Of a stretch of 39,223 bases of DNA, positions 14,106-23,400 are shown piece by piece. The DNA lies in the IMG/VR virus record IMGVR_UViG_3300025466_000092, positions 1 through 39,223 of that record, one strand, 5' to 3'. Below the pieces are notes generated by a model, which searched no databases, had not been told where the DNA came from, and saw only the letters and a list, made by a program, of their open reading frames with translations. This stretch comes from a virus. Position 1 is the first letter of the stretch, and each line of letters opens with the position of its first letter. The position numbers and the translations under genes are program-made.

Positions 14106-14122
14106 GCATTAATATATGTATG
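14103..14122 (+). promoter_or_regulatory. Late element copy 4
   Basis: TTTGCATTAATATATGTATG; the final ATG (14120) is the start of the second HNH gene. This copy serves that one gene alone, since a further terminator and element follow it. Confidence 0.75.
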
Positions 14123-14590
14123 AAAATAGTTTCCAGACAACAAGCCATTGAACAAAAGCTAACCCGGTATTTTACTGGTAAGCCATGTAAACATGGCCAT
14201 ATTACTGAAAAATTATTAAGTAATAGAACCTGTGTTGAATGCAAACGATTAGATAAAATAAAATGGGGTTCTCAACCTCATATAAAATCAGCATCAATTG
14301 CTAGAGCAAATGCTCACAACAAAAAGCACCCAGAAATGCATTTAGCTCGTACACGTAAACGCCAGGCAGCGTTATTGCAAAGAGTTCCAACTTGGGGCCC
14401 CCACGCACATCTTATTATAGCCAAGTATCAACTAGCCAATATGCTATCTCAAGCATCTGGCGAGCCATACCACGTAGACCACATTATCCCACTGCAGGGT
14501 AAAAAAGTATCAGGTCTTCATGTCTTTTCCAATCTCAGAGTCATCCCTGGCTCAGACAACTCCAAAAAATCGAATAAGTTCGTAGTTTAG
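14120..14590 (+). CDS. HNH homing endonuclease 2
   Basis: Free-standing HNH nuclease of 156 residues. The N-terminal part has a Cys/His cluster (CKHGH 23-27; CVEC 38-41), probably zinc-binding. The C-terminal core has VDHIIPL (the His-His of HNH, near residue 120) followed by FSNLRVIPGSDNSKKSNK, with the distal Asn. Unlike HNH 1 the catalytic residues are intact, so it is probably active. It forms a transcription unit of its own between two late elements 506 bases apart. The start codon is inside copy 4 with no Shine-Dalgarno. Confidence 0.88.
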   Translation: MKIVSRQQAIEQKLTRYFTGKPCKHGHITEKLLSNRTCVECKRLDKIKWGSQPHIKSASIARANAHNKKHPEMHLARTRKRQAALLQRVPTWGPHAHLIIAKYQLANMLSQASGEPYHVDHIIPLQGKKVSGLHVFSNLRVIPGSDNSKKSNKFVV

Positions 14591-14610
14591 GGCGGAATAT
14601 CCCTTTATTT
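14589..14610 (+). terminator. Hairpin after HNH 2
   Basis: AGGG (14589-14592, overlapping the TAG stop) pairs with CCCT (14601-14604) around CGGAATAT, followed by TTATTTT. Weak stem. The loop resembles the hairpin before copy 3 (both contain CGGAATA), so the two may share ancestry. Confidence 0.5.
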
Positions 14611-14631
14611 TGCATTAATATGTATAGGAAG
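14609..14631 (+). promoter_or_regulatory. Late element copy 5
   Basis: Core TTTGCATTAATAT at 14609-14621, then GTATAGGAAG, very like the sequence after copy 2. A leader of about 95 bases follows, containing TGGG-ATA-CCCA inside a CTTAG/CTAAG pairing, then AAGGAAA before the 190-aa gene. Opens the longest unit, through fibers and lysis genes up to copy 6. Confidence 0.75.
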
Positions 14632-14717
14632 ATTAATCCCATTCTGACCGCCGACACTTCCCGGTGAGACGACTTAGAGACAGCTTGGGATACCCACTAA
14701 GATAAGGAAACACCCAA

Positions 14718-15290
14718 ATGTCAAGCACATTTACATCCCCCCTACGCGTTTTTAAGCGTAACAACCCTACAAACGATGGTACTATTTTTCCAGACAACAC
14801 TGGCGCAGCCCGTATTAGCCAACAGTCTTACATCACAAACCCAATCACCACTACAACCGGTACAGCTACTACCTTAACAACAGCCGACCTCGGTTCTACA
14901 ACTGTAACCCCATTCGTATTGCCAGCTGGCGCTATTATTGAAGGTTTTACACTGTATCAAGACGTAGCAGCTGGTGGCCTCGTAGGCGGCGTTATCACTG
15001 TATCTATCAGCCAAACTAACCCAACAACTGGCGCTGTTACCACTACCGCTATTGGTACAGTAACCCCAACAGCAGCTGGTGGCCGTATCGCTGGTGCGTT
15101 CACAGCTACTGCAGCAACTGCGGCTATCATCGAAAACATTGGTACACTGGACGCTACATTGACTTTCTCTGCGGCTTCTGTAACAACATTGTCAAGCGGC
15201 TCTTTGGGCGGTACAATCTCTGTTGACTACACAGCACGTAACTATGATGGTTCTATTGCTGCCTATGGTTCTGGTCTTTCTAACAGCTAA
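14718..15290 (+). CDS. Structural protein, probable head decoration (190 aa)
   Basis: A 190-residue protein starting MSSTFTSPLRVFKRNNPTND, nearly free of charge after residue 30 and very rich in Thr, Ala, Gly and Val (ITTTTGTATTLTTADLGS, FTLYQDVAAGGLVGGVITVS), which points to a beta-sandwich virion protein. It follows the capsid region and has a good ribosome site (AAGGAAA). Decoration or fiber-anchoring role is inferred; no specific family recognised. Confidence 0.72.
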   Translation: MSSTFTSPLRVFKRNNPTNDGTIFPDNTGAARISQQSYITNPITTTTGTATTLTTADLGSTTVTPFVLPAGAIIEGFTLYQDVAAGGLVGGVITVSISQTNPTTGAVTTTAIGTVTPTAAGGRIAGAFTATAATAAIIENIGTLDATLTFSAASVTTLSSGSLGGTISVDYTARNYDGSIAAYGSGLSNS

Positions 15291-15297
15291 TATTGAC

Positions 15298-15313
15298 GGC
15301 GGGGCAACCCGCC
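15298..15313 (+). terminator. Intergenic hairpin, possible attenuator
   Basis: Perfect stem GGCGGG/CCCGCC with a GCAA tetraloop of the stable GNRA class, followed by TCCTTTAACTTTT. The T-tract is interrupted, so partial termination or message protection is more likely than a full stop. It lies between two structural genes. Confidence 0.55.
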
Positions 15314-15337
15314 TCCTTTAACTTTTAGGAGAAACCT

Positions 15338-16123
15338 ATGGCTAACGCCTACAATCCGTATACATCCCCACCCCATTCCGTAACCGTCCAAGGCGCTTAC
15401 GAGCCGTTTGACTTGCAAGTTTCACGCAATCAAATCATGGGCCACCAAATCCTAAGTATTTTTGGTTATCAAGCTGCTGTAACAACTACACCTATTGCTG
15501 TTTGGGAAAATGCTGCTGCTTATGTATACCCGACAGTTGCAGGTCAAATGACTGTAGTGAGTACCTCAGCCTCTGATGACACGCTTGCAAAGGTTTTAAT
15601 CTCTGGTTTAGATGCAAACTTTGCACCTATATCTGAAGTTATTGCCCTAAATGGTACCACTGGTGTAACAACTGTTAATAGCTATTTACGTATTAATAGC
15701 ATGGTACTAACATCCGCAGGCACAAGCCAAAATACTAACGTCGGCACTATCACCGCTAAACAATCTAGCAATACTGTTGCACAGATTAATATCGGTATTG
15801 GTAAATCACAAAGCACCGTGTACACTGTTCCAGCGGGTTATACTTTTTACTTAGATCAAGTTGAAGTTAATTCATCAAACAGCTACACTAGCGCAACAAT
15901 TTTAACTTACAAAGTACAAACAATTAACAACACTAACGGTGTTAAAATTGTAGCACTACAACAACCATTTGTTGCTATTTATACAATTACTAGACCAACG
16001 GATCCATTTGCTTACGCTGAAAAAACTGACATTCAATGGCAGCTATCAACTAGCACAGGTTCTGTTGCAGTAGGTATTATTGTAGCTGGTAAGTTAATCA
16101 AGAACGATAGCCAGTCGGCTTAA
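15338..16123 (+). CDS. Structural protein (261 aa)
   Basis: A 261-residue protein starting MANAYNPYTSPPHSVTVQGA, beta-rich, with few charges and many Thr, Ser and Asn (GKSQSTVYTVPAGYTFYLDQ, LSTSTGSVAVGIIVAGKLI). A strong TAGGAG precedes the start. It looks like a virion surface or fiber-related protein; no precise family assigned. A GIY-YIG gene has been fitted 8 bases after its stop. Confidence 0.72.
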   Translation: MANAYNPYTSPPHSVTVQGAYEPFDLQVSRNQIMGHQILSIFGYQAAVTTTPIAVWENAAAYVYPTVAGQMTVVSTSASDDTLAKVLISGLDANFAPISEVIALNGTTGVTTVNSYLRINSMVLTSAGTSQNTNVGTITAKQSSNTVAQINIGIGKSQSTVYTVPAGYTFYLDQVEVNSSNSYTSATILTYKVQTINNTNGVKIVALQQPFVAIYTITRPTDPFAYAEKTDIQWQLSTSTGSVAVGIIVAGKLIKNDSQSA

Positions 16124-16131
16124 GGCACTAG

Positions 16132-16695
16132 ATGTATCAAGTATACTGGATACACCATAAAGATCATAATAACTTGTTTACTCAAGGTTATATCGGTGTA
16201 TCCAATAATACTGAAAAAAGATTTTCTAAACACAAATCACAAACTAATCAAAACACACACATAAACCCAATTTTAACAAATGCTGTTAAAAAATACGGTT
16301 GGAATAATTTAGTGAAAGATATTATTTTAATAGGCAATAAAGAATATTGTTTAGAAATAGAATCAAAACTAAGAAACACAAAAGAAATTGGTTGGAACAT
16401 TGCCCCCGGTGGTGGTATGCCAAATGTTAAATTTGGCAATGAAAACCCAATGCGAAACCCAATTGTTGCAGCCAAAACAGCAGCAACTAAAAAAGGAATT
16501 GCAACAAGGGGGTATGGTTGGCAACATTCTGAAGACACTAAAAATAAAATAGCTTTAAGTAAATTTGGTAAACTAAAACCTGGCAAAAAAGTTTTTGTAA
16601 ACGGAATAGAATTTATTTCACAAAAATTAGCAGCTGAGCATTTTGGCATACATATTAGAACGTTTAAAAAACGCTATAAAAACGGAGAACTATAA
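16132..16695 (+). CDS. GIY-YIG homing endonuclease 1
   Basis: 187-residue GIY-YIG nuclease. Residues 4-7 VYWI and 20-23 YIGV form the two signature strands; R30 (EKRFSKH) and the Glu of CLEIESKLR are the expected catalytic residues. It is followed by a NUMOD3-like segment (HSEDTKNKIALSKFGK) and a C-terminal IENR1/NUMOD1-like helix-turn-helix (EFISQKLAAEHFGIHIRTFK). The gene is AT-rich beside its neighbours, starts just after the 261-aa gene and shares its last base with the next ATG (TAATG). Clear paralogue of the GIY-YIG gene at 27520. Confidence 0.9.
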   Translation: MYQVYWIHHKDHNNLFTQGYIGVSNNTEKRFSKHKSQTNQNTHINPILTNAVKKYGWNNLVKDIILIGNKEYCLEIESKLRNTKEIGWNIAPGGGMPNVKFGNENPMRNPIVAAKTAATKKGIATRGYGWQHSEDTKNKIALSKFGKLKPGKKVFVNGIEFISQKLAAEHFGIHIRTFKKRYKNGEL

Positions 16696-17318
16696 TGCCT
16701 CCTGTATATTTGGATACAAGAGGAAACTCGGTACTTTCTGTTGCACTGTGTGATCGGTGCAGCAGAAAGTTCGCCTATGTAGACCTGATGCCCGATCCCA
16801 ACTTCCCTGGGATGCGGGTATGCAAGGAAGATTTAGATAACTTTGATCCATGGCGCCTACCAGCCCGTCAGACTGAAAACATTGCACTACGCTTTCCACG
16901 TCCTGATGTATCCGTTGCTACAGGCCCAATCGGTGGTAATCAGATTATGACCGAGAACGGGTTCACTAACCAAAACGCTTTATTTATTGAGGGCGTACCA
17001 TCTGCAAATACTCAGGGTGATTTAAACACCATGAGCAACGTGGTGCCGTCACCAATGACCCTGGCACCAAAGGTTGGATCAGTATCACCAGCGACCGGGA
17101 CTAAGTCCGGCGGCACACATGTAACAATCTATGGTAGTAACTTTACCGATGTCGCGACTGTCCGCTTTGGTGGCACAGTAGCAACATTTAGTCTGGTTGA
17201 CTCCACCACTATCACCGCAGTAACGCCAGCCTATGCCGTCACTGGTATCGTCAACGTCGAGGTATTTTCTCCGTTCGGTAACAGCACAGCGTACGGGGCG
17301 TTTACCTACACGACATGA
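16695..17318 (+). CDS. Structural protein with Cys cluster and IPT/TIG domain
   Basis: A 207-residue protein. The N-terminal part has C19-x2-C22 and C43 (CDRC...MRVCKED), which may hold a zinc ion. A linker of about 75 residues leads to an Ig-like IPT/TIG domain at 125-207 (VGSVSPATGTKSGGTHVTIY, VRFGGTVATF, ITAVTPAYAVTG, VEVFSPFGNS). Such Ig-like domains decorate virion surfaces and may bind carbohydrate on cells. It lies between two GIY-YIG genes, overlapping both (TAATG before, ATGA after). Confidence 0.82.
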   Translation: MPPVYLDTRGNSVLSVALCDRCSRKFAYVDLMPDPNFPGMRVCKEDLDNFDPWRLPARQTENIALRFPRPDVSVATGPIGGNQIMTENGFTNQNALFIEGVPSANTQGDLNTMSNVVPSPMTLAPKVGSVSPATGTKSGGTHVTIYGSNFTDVATVRFGGTVATFSLVDSTTITAVTPAYAVTGIVNVEVFSPFGNSTAYGAFTYTT

Positions 17319-17818
17319 TAAATAAATTTTGTGTTTATGCCCATACAAAGCCCGATGGAACAATATTTTATATTGGAAAAGGGTTAAAAAGAAGATCTAA
17401 AGAAACTAGATTAAGAAACAAATATTGGAAAAATGTTGTAAATAAGCACGGTTACAATATTGTAATACTGGCAGATAATTTAACCAATGAAAAAGCGCTT
17501 GCAGAAGAAATTTTGTTAATAGCCCATTTTAAAAAGTTCAATAATCTTACCAATATTACCTCCGGCGGAGAAGGGTTAGTTGGATATAAAATGTCTAAAG
17601 CTGCCAAGGACAAAATTAGAGCAACAAAATGGGGGAGCAATAATCCACATTTTAAAGGCAATATTATTGCAAAAAATATAAAAACCGGGGAACAAAAATT
17701 GTTTGTCGGAAATAAAGAACTAGAGGCTTTTGGTTTTGATAACAGTCACGTTTACAGATGCGTTTCTGGAAAAAGAAAAACACACAAAGGCTATACTTTT
17801 GAAAGATCAATAGCGTAA
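17315..17818 (+). CDS. GIY-YIG homing endonuclease 2
   Basis: 167-residue GIY-YIG nuclease of a subfamily different from the other two: VYAHTKPDGTIFYIGKGLKR (7-26) carries both signature strands, followed by catalytic Arg residues, KYWKNVVNKHGYNIVILADN and E64/E65 (LAEEILLIAHF), then LTNITSGGEGLVGYKMS. The C-terminal part has an IENR1-like DNA-binding unit (NKELEAFGFDNSHVYRCVSG). AT-rich. It overlaps both neighbours: ATGA with the IPT gene and TAATG with the fiber gene. Confidence 0.9.
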   Translation: MINKFCVYAHTKPDGTIFYIGKGLKRRSKETRLRNKYWKNVVNKHGYNIVILADNLTNEKALAEEILLIAHFKKFNNLTNITSGGEGLVGYKMSKAAKDKIRATKWGSNNPHFKGNIIAKNIKTGEQKLFVGNKELEAFGFDNSHVYRCVSGKRKTHKGYTFERSIA

Positions 17819-20487
17819 TGGCGGACCAAAGTATCACACAACTACCCGTCGCTATCTCCCTAACAGGGGATGAGCAGACGGTCGTGGTTCAGAGGGGCGT
17901 CACCAAGCAGGTACAGGTTAGCCTGATTGCCAACGCGGTATCCCCCGGCAAGTTGATCACCAACGTCGTACTAGACGCACAGAACTATTTGGTGTTTTAT
18001 TACAGTGATGGTACTACATCAAAGACTGGCCCAATACCAGGATATATCTCAGCAACAATCAATGGCTCAGGTCATTTAATACTGACACTCACCACTGGTG
18101 GCACTGTTGACTGTGGTAATGTAGTCGGACCTCAGGGCCCAGTTGGACCCACAGGCGCCACAGGCACTGCAGCGACTATTGCGGCGGGCACAGCAACAAC
18201 ATTACCTTACGGCGCAACCCCAACGGTAACAAATTCAGGTAGTAGTTCTGCAGCAACGTTTAACTTTGGAATACCAGCGGGTGCCCCTGGTGCAACCGGA
18301 ACATTTAGTGGCGGCACGACGGGCTTTACACCAAACACACCAACCTCTGGCGCTGTGGTGCTCGGTGGTACGTTAAATGCTTCTAATGGTGGTACTGGTG
18401 TGGTAACTCTGACGGGCTACGTAAAAGGCAATGGCACGTCGGCCATGACGGCCAGTTCAACGGTACCAACAACGGATTTAAGTGGCACCGTCACAAACGC
18501 ACAGTTAGCTAACTCAGCGATCACTATCAACGGTACGGCTACGAGCCTTGGAGGCTCGATTAGTGTAGGGACAGTGACCTCTGTGGCCGCCACTGCGGGG
18601 ACAGGAATTAGCGTATCGGGAAGTCCAATCACTTCTAGCGGTACGTTGACCATTACCAATACGGCCCCGGACCAGACAGTAGCATTTACCAACGGCACAG
18701 GCATTAGTGTTACGGGTACTTACCCTAACTTTACAGTAACTAATACAGCGCCATCAAGTGGCGGAACGGTGACCAGCGTCACAGGCACGGCCCCCGTAGT
18801 TAGTAGTGGGGGCAATACACCAGCGATTAGTATGGCCGCGGCGACAACGTCGGTGAGCGGATATTTAACATCCACCGACTGGAATACGTTTAACAACAAA
18901 CAGCCAGCGGGTACCTATGTAACCAGTATTACCTCCAGCACTTTAACAATCGCTGGAACAGGCACTATACCAACAATTAACCTTTCGTCTGGTATTGTTA
19001 CAGCAGGAACCACGGGCTCCGCAACATTAATACCTGTCGTCACTGTGGATACGTATGGCAGAGTAACAGCGGTAACAACAGCCGCAAATCCTCAGGGCAC
19101 TGTGACATCTGTCGCAGGTACAGGCACAGTAAATGGCATCACACTCACGGGCACAGTGACAAGCACTGGTAGCCTGACACTCGGTGGTACACTTAGTGGC
19201 ATTGGAAACACCCAGTTAACTAACTCAAGTATCACAGTAAATGGTAACTTGGTTAGTTTAGGAGGAAGCACCACAGTAACAGCCAACACAACAAATGCGT
19301 TGACAATTGGTACGGGTTTATCTGGTACCAGCTTCAATGGTTCGGCGGCGGTTACTATTGCTATTGATAGCACCGTGGCTACCCTAACAGGCTCACAGGC
19401 ATTAACCAACAAGACAATTAGCGGCGCGAGCAACACACTAAGCAACATTGGTAACAGCTCGTTAACAAACAGCACATTAACCGTTGGAACAACAAGCATC
19501 GCGTTGGGTGCAACAAGCCTTACACTTGGTGGACTAACAAGCGTCGCCGTAACACAAGACCCAACAAGCGCACTACAACTAGCAACCAAGCAGTACGTTG
19601 ATAATATAGCGCAGGGGTTAAGCACCAAGGCACCGGCACTAGTTGCCACAACGGCAAACATTACACTTTCTGGTGAGCAGACGATTGATGGGTTTACAAC
19701 GTCACTTAGTCGTGTGCTGGTTAAGAACCAAACACTACCTGCAAACAACGGCATCTATTTATCTAATCCAGCTGCTTGGGCTCGCACCACAGACGCCAAT
19801 ACCTGGAATCAGTTAGTCTCCGCCTATGTGTTTGTCGAAGAAGGAACAATTAATGGCGATACAGGCTGGGTCTGTACTAGCGACCCGGGCGGCACATTAG
19901 GCGTTACAGCAGTTACTTGGGTCCAGTTCTCTGGCGCGGGCACATATACAGCTGGTACAGGACTAAGCCTAACAGGCACACAGTTTAGTATTACCAACAC
20001 GGGGACGGCGGGGACATACGGATCTGCTACATTAATTCCTGTTATTACTACAAATGCGCAGGGTCAGGTTACCAGCGTTACTACGGCATCGAACCCACAG
20101 GGTACTGTAACGTCAATCACATCGTCTACCTTAACGGTGGCAGGTACATCTGCTATACCAACAGTTAACTTAACTAGCGGTATCGTTACCGCAGGCACAA
20201 CGGGCTCAAGCACACTAATCCCAGTTGTAACGGTGGATACTTATGGCCGTGTAACTACGATTACAACAGCATCAAACCCACAGGGCACGGTGACAAGCGT
20301 ATCTGGTACTGGTACAGTTAGCGGCATTACTTTAACAGGCACCGTAACATCAAGTGGTAGCTTAACACTTGGCGGCACATTAGATTTATCTAGCCCACCA
20401 GCAATCGGTGGTACAACAGCAAATACCATAACAGGTACTACTATCACTGCAACAAAATACGTCGGTATATCCGGAGGAACATTTTAA
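17818..20487 (+). CDS. Long tail-fiber protein 1 (889 aa)
   Basis: Probable receptor-binding fiber. N-terminal attachment part (1-100), a short collagen-like stretch (GPQGPVGPTGATGT near 104-117), then long Thr/Ser/Gly beta repeats. Two almost identical 69-residue blocks (starting SGIVTAGTTGS, ending GSLTLGGTL) lie at 18988-19194 and 20176-20382. Between them is a recognisable fiber segment (LATKQYVDNIAQGLSTKAPA, VRVLVKNQTLPANNGIYL-like). Coupled to the preceding GIY-YIG gene by TAATG, and immediately followed by fiber 2 with no gap. Trimeric assembly is assumed from composition. Confidence 0.85.
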   Translation: MADQSITQLPVAISLTGDEQTVVVQRGVTKQVQVSLIANAVSPGKLITNVVLDAQNYLVFYYSDGTTSKTGPIPGYISATINGSGHLILTLTTGGTVDCGNVVGPQGPVGPTGATGTAATIAAGTATTLPYGATPTVTNSGSSSAATFNFGIPAGAPGATGTFSGGTTGFTPNTPTSGAVVLGGTLNASNGGTGVVTLTGYVKGNGTSAMTASSTVPTTDLSGTVTNAQLANSAITINGTATSLGGSISVGTVTSVAATAGTGISVSGSPITSSGTLTITNTAPDQTVAFTNGTGISVTGTYPNFTVTNTAPSSGGTVTSVTGTAPVVSSGGNTPAISMAAATTSVSGYLTSTDWNTFNNKQPAGTYVTSITSSTLTIAGTGTIPTINLSSGIVTAGTTGSATLIPVVTVDTYGRVTAVTTAANPQGTVTSVAGTGTVNGITLTGTVTSTGSLTLGGTLSGIGNTQLTNSSITVNGNLVSLGGSTTVTANTTNALTIGTGLSGTSFNGSAAVTIAIDSTVATLTGSQALTNKTISGASNTLSNIGNSSLTNSTLTVGTTSIALGATSLTLGGLTSVAVTQDPTSALQLATKQYVDNIAQGLSTKAPALVATTANITLSGEQTIDGFTTSLSRVLVKNQTLPANNGIYLSNPAAWARTTDANTWNQLVSAYVFVEEGTINGDTGWVCTSDPGGTLGVTAVTWVQFSGAGTYTAGTGLSLTGTQFSITNTGTAGTYGSATLIPVITTNAQGQVTSVTTASNPQGTVTSITSSTLTVAGTSAIPTVNLTSGIVTAGTTGSSTLIPVVTVDTYGRVTTITTASNPQGTVTSVSGTGTVSGITLTGTVTSSGSLTLGGTLDLSSPPAIGGTTANTITGTTITATKYVGISGGTF

Positions 20488-23400
20488 ATGGCACAAAGCG
20501 GCTACACACCAATTTCAATTTATTATAGCGCAACAGCTACTAATGTCCCGTTAGCAGCAAACCTTACCAGTGGTGAGCTTGGCATTAACATTGCTGACGG
20601 TAAGTTGTACTACAAAGACAACGCCGGCACAGTTCAAGTTCTAGCCTCTAAAGCTGGTAATATCAACGTGTCCTCAATTAGTTTTGGTACAACAGGATTA
20701 ACACCAAGTACAACAACTACGGGTGCGGTAACTGTTGCGGGCACCTTGGTGGTATCAAACGGTGGTACTGGGCAAACAACTTTAGCTACGGGGTCAATAG
20801 GGTATGGTCAAGGAACAAGTGCACATGCTGCCTTAGCAATTGGCACGGCGGGACAAGTACTAACGGTTAACAGCGGGGCCACAGCTCCACAGTGGGTAAA
20901 TGCCTCGAGTATTATTGGAGGTGCTGGTGGCTCTAATACTCAAGTGCAGTACAACAGTTCTGGCGCTTTAGCTGGCTCTGCTAACCTTACATTTAATGGA
21001 ACAACTTTAACCTCAACAGGCTTTGCTGGTCCAATTAGTGGTGTAGTTACTTCTACATCCATAACAGATTCAGGTCTGACTTCTGGTCGTGTTACCTACG
21101 CTGGTACAGCAGGGCTATTGCAAGATTCTGCTAATCTTACGTTTAATGGCACTACATTAACTGCAAATACATTAAATTTAACTAATGCGCTTACTACTTC
21201 TTATGGCGGTACTGGATTAACTTCATTTACTGCTGGTGATTTACCGTATTACAGTACAGGCACTGCATTATCTAAATTAGCAATTGGTACTAATGGCTAT
21301 ATTTTGCAGTCCAATGGTTCTGCTCCGACATGGGTATTAGCCTCTTCTGTAATCGGTGGTGCTGGCGGTTCAAACACCCAAGTTCAATACAATAGCTCTG
21401 GCTTATTGGCTGGTTCTGCTAACCTTACATTTAACGGCACAACACTTACTACAGCTAACGATGCCTCTATATCAGGTCTTACTGTTGGTAAGGGTGGTGG
21501 TAGTGTTAATAGTAATACTGCTGTTGGCGGTGGCGGTGCTTTAGCATTGAATACAACTGGTGCAAACAATGTAGCCGTTGGTTCTGGTGCTGGATACGCA
21601 AGTACTACAGCCAACAATAATATTTCTATAGGTACAAACTCTGGCTCAACTGCTAATACTGGTTCAAATGTAAGCGTTGGTGTTGGTGCAAACCAATCTA
21701 ATACTGGTGGAAACAACACAGCTATTGGACATAATGCTTTAATATTTAATTCTACCGCATCTAATAACACCGCAGTAGGTTATCAAGCTGGTTACGCTAA
21801 TACAACAGGAACTATTGATGCTTTTGGTTCTTCTGCATTAGGCGCAAATACAACTGGCACAAGAAATGCGGCATTTGGTATTTTTGCATTACAAAGTAAT
21901 ACAACTGGTGTAAGTAATACCTCAATGGGTCGTGCTTCATTAGCAACAAATACAACAGGTAATTACAATACTGCATTTGGTGACGCTGCTTTAAACGCAA
22001 ACACCACCGCATCTTCATGCTCCGCAGTGGGTTTTCAGTCTGGTTATAACAATACTACTGGGATTAATAATAACTTCTTTGGTTATCAAGCTGGTTTTAG
22101 TAATACAGTAGGAAATGCAAATTCATTTTTTGGTCATGTGGCAGGATATTTCTCTACCGGGTCTAATAATGTGGGAATGGGTAGTCAAGCATTAGGAAAC
22201 TCAGGAGCAGGTAACAGTAATACTGCTATAGGTGTTACAGCATTACAATTTACTACTGGCTCAAACAACACCGCTGTTGGTTATGGTTCTTTAGTTTCAA
22301 ACACCACCGCATCTAACAACACAGCAGTAGGTTATCAAGCCGCATACGCAAATACCACAGGCGCAAACATAAATGCTTTTGGTTACAAAGCCTTAACTGC
22401 AAATACTACTGGCGGTCAAAACGATGCGTTTAGTTATAGTGCATTAGCTTCTAACACCACAGGCTCACAAAATGCGGCATTTGGTTTTACTTCTTTATTG
22501 CAAAACACCACAGGAAGCAACAATTCAGCTTTTGGTTATCAATCGCTTTACTCAAACACCACCGCTTCTAACAGCACTGCAGTAGGTTATCAAGCTGGGT
22601 ATTCTGCTTCTGCTGGATGTTCAAATAATACATTTATTGGTTATCAAGCTGGTTATTCATCAATTACAAGTGGTTCTAATCAATTTTTTGGTTATTTAGC
22701 TGGTAGAGATGTTACTACTGGTTATTACCATACTATTATTGGTGCTTATAACGGCAATCAAGGCGGTCTAGACATCCGTACAGCAAATAACTACATTGTG
22801 TTATCTGATGGTCAGGGTAATCCTAGAGGTATTTTTGATGGTAGTGGTAATTTTGGAATTGGTACTACTAGTCCAGGAGTTAAATTAGATGTTACTGGCA
22901 CAATAAGAGCAAGTCAATCTTTAGTTTTTGGCTCAAATGGAACTACAGGAGCAGGAAGTATTTATTCCGATTCAAATTGGGGATGTCTTATTACTGCTAA
23001 ACAAACATCTCCAGCTTTAGCAGATTTTATGTGGCAAAGTGCTTCTTCTGTAGAGCGGATGCGTATTGACTCTAATGGTCAATTATTGATTGGAACTACA
23101 TCAACTGGTTCTTCAATTCCAAATGGTTTTTGTTTTGGTGTACCTGGTGGTGCTTCCGCAATAAATATTGGTCACCCAAATGCTACTCCTAGCGGATATA
23201 ACTATGTAACATTTGCCTATAATTCAAGTCAAATTGGTTCTATTACTCAAGCTGGCACAACTGGTGTTCTTTATAATGTAACTTCAGATTATCGTTTAAA
23301 AAATGATGTAACACCAATTCAAAATGCTTTAAATATTGTAGAAGCACTTAATCCAGTTAGTTTTACTTGGGTAGATGGCAGACCTGATGATGGTTTTATT

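Noticed and set aside
19092-19754. 220-codon minus-strand frame inside fiber 1
   Set aside because: Complement of Thr/Gly/Ser-rich codons gives long Val/Pro/Leu frames; similar shadows appear in other fiber parts. No start signals.
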